A DNA stretch of 64,000 nucleotides, taken from positions 14,961,322 through 15,025,321 of the forward strand of contig OX457044.1 in the NCBI GenBank assembly GCA_949752735.1, read 5' to 3'. This stretch comes from Lumbricus terrestris (lineage: Eukaryota > Annelida > Clitellata > Crassiclitellata > Lumbricidae). A program made the translations under genes and the position numbers. A model generated the notes under the pieces. The model was not told where the DNA came from and did not search any database. It was given only the letters and a program-made list of their open reading frames with translations. This document shows, piece by piece, positions 23,680 to 34,889 of this stretch. The number at the start of each line of letters is the position of its first letter. Positions within the stretch are counted from its first letter, which is position 1.

Positions 23680-24110
23680 TTGGGGGTTCAATCTCTATCT
23701 ATGCTTTCTGAAGGCTTCGTGACAGTGAAGTTTTCATTGCACACCTCAATTCCGCACAAATCAACGTCTGACCTTCCCCCCCCCCCCCCCATTTTTTCTA
23801 CAATGCACATACTGCGGTGCTGTCCAACCGTTTTGGCGCCACGGCGCTTTAATTATGCAGTTTGTCCCACCAACCACCCCACCCCAGAAACGTGACACTC
23901 ACCCATCCCCAAAGCAGAGGGAATATAGGTTAACACTTCCTTAATTTGCCAACCAGTGTTCAGACTGTAAAAATGTCGGACTCGAGTTAAAGAGAGCATA
24001 GTAGGCTAGCGTTGAGAATACAAAAACTGAGTAATCCTGCTCCATCAAGCAACTTTTATACTGCCCTAGTTCTTGGTCCCGGTTCACACACCAGCTGCTT
24101 CGAGGCTAGA
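23680..24110. other. Unassigned; includes a C15 run
   Basis: A homopolymeric C tract lies at ~23777-23790. Nothing else recognised. Confidence 0.45.
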
Positions 24111-24149
24111 TGAACAATGGGTCATCCTAGTATAATGCTGTCTGCGAGT

Positions 24150-24231
24150 GCAACGACTCTCTCCTTCCCTCCGTCCCTCCCCCTCCCTTCCTTCCTCCCT
24201 GCCTCCGTCCCTCCCTCTGTCTGTGTCTGTG

Positions 24232-24308
<77 letters not shown>

Positions 24309-24309
24309 G
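24150..24309. repeat. Pyrimidine tract grading into (CTGT)n
   Basis: TCCCTCC-rich sequence (24158-24225) is followed by an almost pure CTGT microsatellite to 24309. The long frames across it (SVCLSVCLSV, RQTDRQTDRQ) are artefacts. Confidence 0.95.
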
Positions 24310-25692
24310 AAATATGCCCATATTTGTAGCGGTTGAATGCTTCTTGCCAAACAAAACCTATTAAACAATGCTATGTATAATGATTAATGTAAGTAAGAAT
24401 TAAGCTAGACAATATGTGGCGTATTGTAGATTATAATTAATATTACTTGTGGCATTAAGTTAGATAATAATAATAGCGCTACAACAATTCTTGAACATGC
24501 GCTACAACAATTGACTAGACATTACTGAGCGGCGGAAAGCAGCGTTAACGAAAGCAGACGGTAAACACGTTACCAGACGACAGTAAAGTCATCGAGGAGC
24601 TGTGCAAGGTGATGGACGGAAAGATATTTCGAGCGATGGTGTCTGTCGGCAATTACGGAGCCAATCGTTGGTAATTCGAATATCTGGAACTTGATTTATG
24701 GGTGTGGAAAGCGACACGTTGTCGACTTGTCCCACTATCGAACTTTGAGACGTTTGAAGCGAAGTTCCGAGGCGAAGCGAGTGAACTGTGCGAAGCAGTG
24801 TGACTCTTGGCGACGATTTGCGAATCGGTCGAACGTTGAAGTTGGGATCGAACTCTGAAGCGATCCGTGGTGAAACATTTGCAGCAAGACGAGGAGGAAG
24901 AATCAGTTGAGCGACGGGTGAATTCCTATGCTCGACGAAATCCGAGGAAAAAGGAGAAACACGCTGGGTTACTGTTTCGAGCTACAGTACCCATCGACCA
25001 AGCAACAACCGAGGAAACTGGACTGACGGCAAGTGAGAAGATCGCGACCTTCTTCAACTTTCCCTTCAACCCATTCCCTGCGGAAGTTGAAAAGCATTTC
25101 TACATCCACCAGAAAGGACGATGTGGAAAGATAAGAAATATACATAATATTATTAATTTAAATAATACGCCACAAATAGGTAGATAAGATTCTTTTTCTT
25201 TGAATCGCATTTATTGACTGAAATGTTATTTTACATTATATCTTTATATTAATCACAGTCTCATTTGTTCTAGGTCGTAGGTTGCTATTATACCATTATT
25301 CGCCCAACAGCCTCTGAGCATAATGTTCACCTTTCAATATTCTAGACTTAATAAATCCAGAATATAGGGGGTAGTGACAAGAGTGGGTGCCCACGCCGGG
25401 ATATTTTAGACAGTTAAAAATGTCATTTGAGTATTGTTATAGTGGCAAACTCTGAACAATTGTTGCTAGTGATTATTAGAGAGACAATTTGAACTGATTG
25501 GCATCTGAGTTGAAGTAGTACATTGCTTATTGAAAAGTGCACAATAGGTTGTGTAAACTTTTAGGTATTAGCTTTTGTGGAACTGAATTTCTCTTTGTAG
25601 AATTGAACAATTTCTATCTGTTAGAAATTTATATAGTGCACGTTGAAGCCTATATTTGTGTCAAGTGAAAAATCATAAGTAAGACAGTAAAT
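24310..25692 (+). other. Candidate LTR and leader of the gag element
   Basis: An AATAAA signal occurs at ~25350. At 25370-25405 the sequence TAGTGACAAGAGTGGG precedes GTGCCCACGCCGGG, the position and style of a primer-binding site. About 290 bp of leader then precede the gag ATG at 25693. A 106-codon plus frame (24867-25187) is charged and unrecognised. The matching 3' LTR is not present, so this rests on position and motif style only. Confidence 0.35.
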
Positions 25693-28662
25693 ATGTCTGT
25701 AAGTGATTTCGAAGCTTGGTTGGAAATTGCCAAACGGATGAACATGGAAGGGGACGAGACACGTGCCTTTGTCAAAGAAAGACAGGCAGAGTGGAGACAA
25801 GATAGAGCGACTGAGAGGGAGATCGCCAAAGAGATGAAATTAGCTGAAGCAGCAGCAGAAGTCAAGAGACTTGAGGTAGAAGCAAGAAAAGCAGAGATGG
25901 AAGCTGAAGCAGCAGCAGAAACGAGAAAAGCCGAAGCAGAAGCAGCAACGAGAAAAGCTGAAACAGAGGCTGCAATGCAAGCAAAGAAGGCTGAAGTGGA
26001 ATTGGAAGCAATCAGGAGTGCTGAAGCAGAAGCCAGATTGAATCGTGAAGCAGCTGAGACAGAAGCGAGAGAAAATCGCTTGGCAACAGAAGCCAGAGAA
26101 CAGCGCGAACACCAGTTAGAAATAAAGAGACTTGAAGCACAAGTGAGAATGCGTGAAATTGATTCAAGAGGGGAACAAAACCGAGAGCACGAGAATGACT
26201 ACATGAGGATCGGTGATGGTCAACAACAGGGAGATCACCGAGAAAACAATAAAAGAATCAGAAATATCAAATTTCCTATATTCAACGAATCAAAGGATTG
26301 TTTGGATGCCTACTTGTTGAGATTCGAGAGAACATGTGTGGCGTATGAAATCAGAAAAGAAGTTTGGTCGTTAACGTTAGCGAGACATTTGGAAGGCAGA
26401 GCACTGGAAGTATACCAAAGGTTGTCTGCAGATGAAGTGCAAGATTATGAGTGTTTGAAGACTCAGCTGTTGAAGAGATTTCAACTGACTGAAGGTGGTT
26501 ATCGAAACAAGTTCAAAACCAGTAAAATGGAATCAGGAGAGACACCTTCTAGTTTTGTGCATAGATTGAGGAGGTACATGCAACAGTGGTTAGCACAAGC
26601 GGGATTTGAGAGAACTTATGAAGGAGTGGAAGATCTCTTGTTGAAAGACCAGTTTTACCTTACATGCAGTACTGAACTTCGTATGTTTATAAAAGAGAAA
26701 GGTAAGATGAGTTTGAAGGATATGTTGGTTTGTGCGGAATCACACATTGAAGCACACGGTTATAAATACAGCGAGCAGTCTGCAAAACCAGATGTGAAAT
26801 TCCATGGCGACAGGTTGAACGGTAGACCGTTTGAACACAGACCCAAGGAACAGTCTGGGTATAATTTGAACAGGAGTAGGAGTGATGTGAAGATAAATCA
26901 GGGTGCACATCAAAACCGAGGGTTCAGTAGGGAAAGAGAAGTTGCAACTGGACATAAGATTACTTGTTTTTTCTGTGGAGAATATAATCACAAGGCAGTT
27001 TCCTGTCCACATAAAAACAGAGGTGTTGTTAAACACACTGCAGCAGCAGTGCAAATATTTGAGAATCGAGCACACCGGAGTATGCAAGAAAGTGAAATGC
27101 AGAGAATAGGTGATGTTGTTGGAAAAGAACAAGGTGAACACACCAGAATGCCACCTACACATATGCACATGGCAGCCAGTGTCATGATGACAAGAGCCGG
27201 TGATGAGTGTATCAGTCTAGAAGATGAAAGTGAGCATCAAGTAACAGTTAATGGTATCAACAATGTAAAATGCATGTACGACACAGGCGCAACCTGTTGT
27301 ATTGTGAAGCGATCATTGATAAATGACGAAGCATTAACTGGAGAGGAAACATATTGTATGTTAGGGGATGGAAGCGTGAAACGCTTTCCCTTAGCCAAAA
27401 TACATTTAGAGAGTGAACATTTTAATGGCGAAGTGCAAGCCATGGTAATGGAGCAACCGGTGAAACCAGTGATAATCGGGAAAATCAAAGGATTGAAATT
27501 CATGGTTAAAAATGAGAGAACCGAGAATGCAACAAATGATAAACCGAAAGAAACTTGTGAGAATAATACTGAAATGAAGAACAAAGGAATATTAACAAGA
27601 AGAACAGAACATGAGAAACCTTTTCATGTGAAGAAACCAGTAAGGTTCACTGATGATGTAACAAAAGATAAAGATGATATAGATAACAGGAAATCAAGTT
27701 TTAACAAAACGATGAAGAAGAACTTCAGAAATAAACCATTGAGATTGGTAGAGACGCATAATAAATATTTAATCACAGGTGGAAGAAGTGAATTGAATAA
27801 TAGTCGTGTAAATCAGAATAAATGGTGGAAGCAAAGAGAAGACTGGAGAAATAGGGAGTATAGAGATAAGTCTAATGAGACTCAGTCAAGAAGATCCAAT
27901 GAGTGGATGTATGGAAGATACAAAGAGAATCCAAATGTGGATAGGAGAAATACAAGGTGGAACATGGGTGACACAAATAGGTGTAACTGGAAAAACTATA
28001 GACATGTGATGAGAGAGTCTAGTAGTGATTATGGAGTTAGGTATGAGAGACCTAGTGATTTAAATTGGAGATTTATAAGTGGAAGAGATGAGAATAGAAG
28101 TCGTGGAAACCATTGGAATAGTAGACCATGGTACAGAAGAGAACAAGGGAATAGTTCTGGAGGAAGACAGAATGAAAATTGTAGAGGATACAATGAAGTG
28201 AATAAATGGAAAAGTAGGTTATGGAATGACAGAGAATGGTCATGTCCTAACAGTAATATTGAAAAGTGGAAAAGTAGTGAAGACTACAAGAGAGAATGTG
28301 GAGAAATGCAAGATGTCGAGACAGTGGCATGCATTTCGGCAGTTGTACATGATGGAAAAGTAGGAGAAAATGAGGAAGAAGAGATACTGGACTCGTATGT
28401 CAGTAAACAAAATGAAACAGAAGATGTTAAGTGGAAATGTTCTGTTCTTCTTGTTAATATTCCTTTGTTCTTCATTTCAGTATTATTCTCACAAGTTTCT
28501 TTCGGTTTATCATTTGTTGCATTCTCGGTTCTCTCATTTTTAACCATGAATTTCAATCCTTTGATTTTCCCGATTATCACTGGTTTCACCGGTTGCTCCA
28601 TTACCATGGCTTGCACTTCGCCATTAAAATGTTCACTAGTGTGGTTCACCGATACATGGTAA
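25693..28662 (+). CDS. Gypsy-like gag-protease ORF without reverse transcriptase
   Basis: This is an uninterrupted 989-codon frame. Residues ~30-160 form an Ala/Glu/Arg-rich predicted coiled coil. Residues ~185-370 resemble the gypsy/retroviral capsid (SCAN-related) fold, with YLLRFERT, RLSADEVQDYECLK and LLKRFQLTEGGYR. A CCHC knuckle has Cys425, Cys428, His433 and Cys438. A retropepsin-like protease has its DTGA at residue 530 and IIGKIKG near its end. Known elements continue into reverse transcriptase, RNase H and integrase. Here none follows; instead ~275 codons of Asn/Arg/Trp-rich basic sequence lead to residue ~915. The last ~75 codons are antisense gag from an inverted copy, so the stop at 28662 is accidental. 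The open frame suggests a young internally deleted element or a retained gag. Confidence 0.82.
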   Translation: MSVSDFEAWLEIAKRMNMEGDETRAFVKERQAEWRQDRATEREIAKEMKLAEAAAEVKRLEVEARKAEMEAEAAAETRKAEAEAATRKAETEAAMQAKKAEVELEAIRSAEAEARLNREAAETEARENRLATEAREQREHQLEIKRLEAQVRMREIDSRGEQNREHENDYMRIGDGQQQGDHRENNKRIRNIKFPIFNESKDCLDAYLLRFERTCVAYEIRKEVWSLTLARHLEGRALEVYQRLSADEVQDYECLKTQLLKRFQLTEGGYRNKFKTSKMESGETPSSFVHRLRRYMQQWLAQAGFERTYEGVEDLLLKDQFYLTCSTELRMFIKEKGKMSLKDMLVCAESHIEAHGYKYSEQSAKPDVKFHGDRLNGRPFEHRPKEQSGYNLNRSRSDVKINQGAHQNRGFSREREVATGHKITCFFCGEYNHKAVSCPHKNRGVVKHTAAAVQIFENRAHRSMQESEMQRIGDVVGKEQGEHTRMPPTHMHMAASVMMTRAGDECISLEDESEHQVTVNGINNVKCMYDTGATCCIVKRSLINDEALTGEETYCMLGDGSVKRFPLAKIHLESEHFNGEVQAMVMEQPVKPVIIGKIKGLKFMVKNERTENATNDKPKETCENNTEMKNKGILTRRTEHEKPFHVKKPVRFTDDVTKDKDDIDNRKSSFNKTMKKNFRNKPLRLVETHNKYLITGGRSELNNSRVNQNKWWKQREDWRNREYRDKSNETQSRRSNEWMYGRYKENPNVDRRNTRWNMGDTNRCNWKNYRHVMRESSSDYGVRYERPSDLNWRFISGRDENRSRGNHWNSRPWYRREQGNSSGGRQNENCRGYNEVNKWKSRLWNDREWSCPNSNIEKWKSSEDYKRECGEMQDVETVACISAVVHDGKVGENEEEEILDSYVSKQNETEDVKWKCSVLLVNIPLFFISVLFSQVSFGLSFVAFSVLSFLTMNFNPLIFPIITGFTGCSITMACTSPLKCSLVWFTDTW
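28440..28636 (-). repeat. Inverted copy of gag-protease segment, part 2
   Basis: This is the reverse complement of 27413-27609, near identical. It continues the segment at 30993-31506 once the 2.36-kb transposon and one copy of the 8-bp duplication are removed. Confidence 0.95.
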
Positions 28663-30992
28663 AAAATAAAGTTCAAGCTAAAAACCAGGGCGCCCTCCCA
28701 GTTTGTTAGACCTATCAATAGTATTATTGACACAAAATTTCAGCTTCCTATTCCAACTGGAAGGCGGTGCTCAACGACTGTCTTACTTTGCATGGGCCAA
28801 TGAAAAGACGTTAATTGTAGAAATCAATGTGTTGAGCATATATTCCAATACAATTGTGCTTTATTTCAAGATAGATGATACATTACTGTAACATGACAAT
28901 ATGTGTGACACTTAAACAATTGGTGAGCTTGAAATATAAAATTTCAGTAGGTTTTAAATATGGAAAATGTCAAAAAATGTCAAAAACATCGTTAAATCCA
29001 CGGATGTCTATTGTTCTCGTTTTATGACTCCAAAAATACGATGACGTCTACGCTGTAGAAGGCTTTGCATGCACAATGTCAACAGCATATTTCTTTGTTG
29101 ATTGAGTGGGGACAGCTTTTCTATTTGCCTCAACCACTTGGAGAAAATACTGCTTTCTTCTTCATCAGTGATGAGTCAGTTTAATTCCTTGAACAACTTC
29201 ACACTTCTCTCAGCCATGTCGTTTACCACTCTCAATTGCTGACTTCAGCCTCTACCCTGCTGATAATCATCATCGTCAGGCTATTGCACTGGTGTAAGTA
29301 TAAAAAGGAATCACCAAATTTCAGGTGTGGCAGTAGTGTCAGTGTTCACTGGGTTGCAAACTCGCCCAAGCAATCCCCCTCCTTCTGTATGGCAGCACTA
29401 CCGTCAACATCCTTTCACTAGGATTTGCAGTCATTCCGTAAAAAATCTTCACCTTATCTGAACCATATCAGGCAGATGGCAGCATAATAGTGTCAGACAT
29501 TCAGCCTCATCTGAAAGGCACTAAGTATTGATAATTTTCTAGAGCATTCATGGCAGCAACGTTGAGCTCCTACAAATAATAGTCACCTGAATCAAAAGTC
29601 CTATATCAATCAAAATTGACAGATCGTGGCCTGGAGTTTCAGCAGCAAGATGATACACAAAAGGATGAATCTGAGTTTTTCTTTTCCCTTAGATTGAATA
29701 CTTCACGTTGATTGCTAAATCGTACAATTATTTTGATGATAATATGCAGTAACCTGGCCATTCAAGAGCAAGAGGAGGCCTGTATCCATGCCTTTGAGTG
29801 AAGAAAGGAACCAAATCACACAAATGGATGAATCTGAGATTCTTCCCTCATCCTTAGATTGAATACGTCGCGTTGATTGGTATGTCGGCATATTTTGATG
29901 GCATACAGTAACCTGGCCATTCAATGTGCGTGGTAAATTGGGCTCTCCAGTTTTTTATTGAGGGCTGACTTCCAAGGATAACCATTGACACCTCAATGAC
30001 TTCTTGGTAGTCGTCTCTGAAATTGACTTTAATTTCAGCAGTCTACTTGATGAAACTGATCGCTCTCTCACGGGAGGCTTCAGTAGCGGATACGACTTCC
30101 AGTACTCGTATGTTTTCACGTGTCACACCATCCCACACAGCTTTAAATCTCTTTAAGATTGGATTCTATTTTTGGATTAGATGGGCAAAAACACAAGATG
30201 AAGATTTTGGCTTAAATCAACTCCATCACTATGACGACAGCAGGCCAACCACAGGAACATTTTACATATCCTGTTTTCCAGAAAAACGTACACTTCACTA
30301 AAACGTCCGGTGTTGTGTCAAAGATCAAGTCTTAGCCATTATCAGCGAGTTTCAATAACTTCAGAAGATGATGAATGACCTTGGATTTAAATTATATCCT
30401 GTCATAGAGGGACAATTGGGCATACCAAAGAGTTTAGCGACACCATCACCTGAAACTAGCACTCAAAGGTGGTCAACATTTCCAGTGTACTGCAAGTGGT
30501 TAATTTCGTACAAATTCAGATCTTACAGCTTCAGCATGCTCCATCTTGGCTTCTTAAGCACTCCATATGAATGGTTTTCTGTGAAAATGGCAGGACAAAA
30601 GGATCGCACATAAGCGCTGCAGTAATTGTGACCAACAATCTCAATGCTTCATGATCAGATCACCTGAAGTGTTTTTGCTATCAAAATGCACTTGTCACTC
30701 GATGGCTAAACAGCTGTCAAGTAGCTAGTACTGACTGTAATAAGTGTGATAGTGCAACAGAATCTATTTCAAGTTCATCTACATGACAAGGGTTGAGGGT
30801 TTTGATCAAGCTCAAAGACATCAAGATTTCTTGCTAATACAACTACATGGTAATATTTCGATGTCGTTGAGCACCGCCTTCCAGTTGGACTGGGAAGCTG
30901 AAATTTGGTCTCAACAATACTATTGACAGGTCTAACAAACTGAGAGGGCGCCTTGGTATCTAGCTTGAATTTTATTTTTTGGGACCACCCTA
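28637..30992 (-). mobile_element. 2.36-kb DNA transposon with long inverted ends and 8-bp duplication
   Basis: The ends TAGTGTGGTTCACC and (inverse) TAGGGTGGTCCC begin inverted repeats of roughly 200 bp. These share ATAAARTTCAAGCTA, GGCGCCCTC and CAACTGGAAGGCGGTGCTCA. The perfect 8-bp duplication ATGTTCAC lies at 28629-28636 and 30993-31000. Removing the element rejoins an otherwise continuous gag fragment, so the boundaries are independently confirmed. The interior has minus-strand remnants of a transposase. Superfamily is not assigned: 8-bp duplications occur in hAT and P-type groups, but the ends are not CAGGG-type. Confidence 0.9.
29040..30560 (-). pseudogene. Decayed transposase, same group as at 44.6-45.4 kb
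   Basis: Minus-strand fragments in shifting frames read VSGDGVAKLFGMPNCPSM (~30420), RDDYQEVIEVSMVILGSQPS (~29980) and QYFLQVVEANRKAVPTQ (~29110). They lie in the order seen in a large group of uncharacterised invertebrate transposase-like proteins that I recognise by pattern but cannot name. A ~120-bp part is tandemly duplicated (29647-29766 and 29811-29926, both with TGGATGAATCTGAG-type words). Stops and frameshifts are numerous. Confidence 0.6.
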
Positions 30993-31506
30993 ATGTTCAC
31001 TCTCTAAATGTATTTTGGCTAAGGGAAAGCGTTTCACGCTTCCATCCCCTAACATACAATATGTTTCCTCTCCAGTTAATGCTTCGTCTTCTAGACTGAT
31101 ACACTCATCACCGGCTCTTGTCATCATGACACTGGCTGCCATGTGCATATGTGTAGGTGGCATTCTGGTGTGTTCACCTTGTTCTTTTCCAACAACATCA
31201 CCTATTCTCTGCATTTCACTTTCTTGCATACTCCGGTGTGCTCGATTCTCAAATATTTGCACTGCTGCTGCAGTGTGTTTAACAACACCTCTGTTTTTAT
31301 GTGGACAGGAAACTGCCTTGTGATTATATTCTCCACAGAAAAAACAAGTAATCTTATGTCCAGTTGCAACTTCTCTTTCCCTACTGAACCCTCGGTTTTG
31401 ATGTGCACCCTGATTTATCTTCACATCACTCCTACTCCTGTTCAAATTATACCCAGACTGTTCCTTGGGTCTGTGTTCAAACGGTCTACCGTTCAACCTG
31501 TCGCCA
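30993..31506 (-). repeat. Inverted copy of gag-protease segment, part 1
   Basis: This is the reverse complement of ~26811-27420, open across the zinc knuckle. It lacks 99 bp corresponding to ~27229-27327, exactly 33 codons containing the protease DTGA motif. Outside that gap the two copies are nearly identical. Confidence 0.95.
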
Positions 31507-31875
31507 ATGCTGCCATTGCATTGTGGAAATTAAAAAAGTGTCTAATGGGCCACTGAAAAAGTACAGCTATTTTGTTAAGACGGCACCTTAAAATGCTGCC
31601 ATTGCAATGTGCAAATTCAAAAAGTTTCTGATGGGGAGGGGCGCATCCCCTCCCCATGCACCTGCCCCTCAGTGCAACGCGCATCACGAGCGTCCTTCGG
31701 ACGCTCAATTGTCTTCCCCCTCCCAGAAACCTCAATTTCCCCACCCCCAGAGGAAGGGGACTAGATTAAACACAGCGTACGTAACATATGAACAGATCCC
31801 CCATGCAACTGTTTTAAGTCGGCGAAAATGGGGGGTTTGTTCTCCCACTCCAAGTGGGGGGGTTAGACGCCACTG
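31507..31875. repeat. Repeat block with hAT-like right end
   Basis: AATGCTGCCATTGCA and the following ~40 bp occur twice (31506 and 31592). Two strong hairpins follow: GGGGAGGGGCGCATCCCCTC, and GAGCGTCC-TTC-GGACGCTC at ~31689. The block ends GGTTAGACGCCACTG, whose inverse CAGTGGCGTCTAACC is a hAT-style end. No left end or duplication was found, so it is probably truncated. Confidence 0.45.
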
Positions 31876-32288
31876 AACGCAGAGAGAAGACGCTGAACGA
31901 AAGCTAGCTATAATCTGTTATTTTTTCCGACGCTATTTAGCTATTTGGTGTGCTACAGCAGCTACTGCCTTCAAAGGCGTCTGCTAGTTGGCCCTGCGGC
32001 ATTAGTTAGTTAGCGAGTGTTCTAGAAGCGAAACACTTTGTTTTCGACGGTTTTGAGTCGCATAAACCTCTTGGTAAGTGATTTGTTTCGATTTGAATGT
32101 AGCAGGTTCGGTGTAGTGCATCGAATTGACAGACTGTAACATTTTGACGAAGCTTTGTTTTTTAAGCCGGTGGTAGATCGATGTATAACTGTCATGTAGC
32201 TTGCATTGCATTGTATTCAAAGTGCAGAATGGCTCGAAAAGTTTGTTTATAGGTGCTTAATACAGTATTTTAGTTGTTTCTTTAAATA
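31876..32288. other. Unassigned sequence
   Basis: Nothing recognisable. Confidence 0.4.
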
Positions 32289-32446
32289 ATGGATGAATCG
32301 TCCGGGGATGAACCGTCCACTGGATGAACCGTCCGCTGGATGAACCGTCCGGGGATGAACCGTCCGGGGATGAAACGTCCACTGGATGAATCGTCCGGGA
32401 TGAACCGTCCGGGGATGAATCGTCCGGGGATGAAACGTCCGCATAC
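32289..32446 (+). repeat. 15-16 bp array, left arm
   Basis: GGGGATGAACCGTCC and the 16-bp variants ACTGGATGAACCGTCC and GCTGGATGAACCGTCC repeat ~10 times. The arm ends GAAACGTCCGCATACC, which recurs inverted at the inner edge of the right arm. Confidence 0.95.
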
Positions 32447-32448
32447 CG

Positions 32449-34427
32449 TTAAAATCTTGGCTGAGCAGTAAGATGTTGTGAGTGTTTGAGTTTGTTAAAA
32501 TCTTGGCTGAGCAGTAAGATGTTGTGAGTGTTTGAGTTTGTTAAAATCTTGGCTGAGCAGTAAGATGTTGTGAGTGTTTGAGTTTGTTAAAATCTTGGCT
32601 GAGCAGTAAGATGTTGTGAGTGTTTGAGTTTGTTAAAATCTTGGCTGAGCAGTAAGATGTTGTGAGTGTTTGAGTTTGTTAAAATCTTGGCTGAGCAGTA
32701 AGATGCTGTGAGTGTTTGAGTTTGTTAAAATCTTGGCTGAGCAGTAAGATGCTGTGAGTGTTTGAGTTTGTTAAAATCTTGGCTGAGCAGTAAGATATTG
32801 TGAGTGTTTGAGTTTGTTAAAATCTTGGCTGAGCAGTAAGATGCTGTGAGTGTTTGAGTTTGTTAAAATCTTGGCTGAGCAGTAAGATGCTGTGAGTGTT
32901 TGAGTTTGTTAAAATCTTGGCTGAGCAGTAAGATGTTGTGAGTGTTTGAGTTTGTTAAAATCTTGGCTGAGCAGTAAGATGTTGTGAGTGTTTGAGTTTG
33001 TTAAAATCTTGGCTGAGCAGTAAGATGTTGTGAGTGTTTGAGTTTGTTAAAATCTTGGCTGAGCAGTAAGATGCTGTGAGTGTTTGAGTTTGTTAAAATC
33101 TTGGCTGAGCAATAAGATGTTGTGAGTGTTTGAGTTTGTTAAAATCTTGGCTGAGCAGTAAGATGTTGTGAGTGTTTGAGTTTGTTAAAATCTTGGCTGA
33201 GCAGTAAGATGCTGTGAGTGTTTGAGTTTGTTAAAATCTTGGCTGAGCAGTAAGATGCTGTGAGTGTTTGAGTTTTGTTAAAATCTTGGCTGAGCAGTAA
33301 GATGCTGTGAGTGTTTGAGTTTGTTAAAATCTTGGCTGAGAAGTAAGATGCTGTGAGTGTTTGAGTTTGTTAAAATCTTGGCTGAGCAGTAAGATGCTGT
33401 GAGTGTTTGAGTTTTGTTAAAATCTTGGCTGAGCAGTAAGATGCTGTGAGTGTTTGAGTTTGTTAAAATCTTGGCTGAGCAGTAAGATGCTGTGAGTGTT
33501 TGAGTTTGTTAAAATCTTGGCTGAGCAGTAAGATATTGTGAGTGTTTGAGTTTGTTAAAATCTTGGCTGAGCAGTAAGATGCTGTGAGTGTTTGAGTTTG
33601 TTAAAATCTTGGCTGAGCAGTAAGATGCTGTGAGTGTTTGAGTTTGTTAAAATCTTGGCTGAGCAGTAAGATGTTGTGAGTGTTTGAGTTTGTTAAAATC
33701 TTGGCTGAGCAGTAAGATGTTGTGAGTGTTTGAGTTTGTTAAAATCTTGGCTGAGCAGTAAGATGTTGTGAGTGTTTGAGTTTGTTAAAATCTTGGCTGA
33801 GCAGTAAGATGTTGTGAGTGTTTGAGTTTGTTAAAATCTTGGCTGAGCAGTAAGATGTTGTGAGTGTTTGAGTTTGTTAAAATCTTGGCTGAGCAGTAAG
33901 ATGTTGTGAGTGTTTGAGTTTGTTAAAATCTTGGCTGAGCAGTAAGATGCTGTGAGTGTTTGAGTTTGTTAAAATCTTGGCTGAGCAGTAAGATGCTGTG
34001 AGTGTTTGAGTTTTGTTAAAATCTTGGCTGAGCAGTAAGATGCTGTGAGTGTTTGAGTTTGTTAAAATCTTGGCTGAGCAGTAAGATGCTGTGAGTGTTT
34101 GAGTTTGTTAAAATCTTGGCTGAGCAGTAAGATGCTGTGAGTGTTTGAGTTTTGTTAAAATCTTGGCTGAGCAGTAAGATGCTGTGAGTGTTTGAGTTTT
34201 GTTAAAATCTTGGCTGAGCAGTAAGATGTTGTGAGTGTTTGAGTTTTGTTAAAATCTTGGCTGAGCAGTAAGATGCTGTGAGTGTTTGAGTTTGTTAAAA
34301 TCTTGGCTGAGCAGTAAGATGTTGTGAGTGTTTGAGTTTTGTTAAAATCTTGGCTGAGCAGTAAGATGCTGTGAGTGTTTGAGTTTTGTTAAAATCTTGG
34401 CTGAGCAGTAAGATGCTGTGAGTGTGT
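32449..34427 (+). repeat. 46-bp minisatellite, ~43 copies
   Basis: The unit TTAAAATCTTGGCTGAGCAG, TAAGATGYTGTGAGTGTTTG, AGTTTG is 46 bp, with occasional 47-bp units from an extra T. The array is highly homogeneous. The C/T state at ATGYTG and the extra T occur in runs, consistent with recent block expansion. Confidence 0.97.
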
Positions 34428-34547
34428 CTTTGATGATTTGCCTAATTGATTCAGATTCAGCCAATTTGACTCATTTGATTCAATAAAACTTTAAACGAAT
34501 ATTTGGTATGACCAAGAAGACAACAGATAATCATTTTGATGGTATGC
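34428..34547. other. Unique spacer between the 46-bp array and right arm
   Basis: An AT-rich single-copy stretch. No open frame or transposase is seen. Confidence 0.6.
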
Positions 34548-34882
34548 GAACGTTTCATCCCCGGACGATTCATCCCCGGACGGTTCATCCCGGACGATTC
34601 ATCCAGTGGACGTTTCATCCCCGGACGGTTCATCCCCGGACGGTTCATCCCCGGACGGTTCATCCAGTGGACGGTTCATCCCCGGACGATTCATCCAGCG
34701 GACGGTTCATCCCCGGACGGTTCATCCAGTGGACGGTTCATCCAGTGGACGGTTCATCCCCGGACGATTCATCCAGCGGACGGTTCATCCCCGGACGGTT
34801 CATCCAGTGGACGGTTCATCCCCGGACGATTCATCCAGTGGACGTTTCATCCCCGGACGATTCATCCAGTGGGCGGTTTCAT
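34548..34882 (-). repeat. 15-16 bp array, right arm, inverted
   Basis: The same 15-16 bp unit as the left arm, but as its reverse complement (GGACGGTTCATCCCC), ~21 copies. The inner edge reads GGTATGCGAACGTTTCATCC, the inverse of the left arm's inner edge. Confidence 0.95.
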
Positions 34883-34889
34883 AAATTTA

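Noticed and set aside
24867..25187. Separate gene upstream of gag
   Set aside because: No domain, and it lies where the LTR/leader of the gag element is expected.
25980..28733. Minus-strand ORFs rich in Cys/Phe within gag
   Set aside because: Antisense shadows of the gag frame. Only the inverted segments 28440-28636 and 30993-31506 carry real gag sense on the minus strand.
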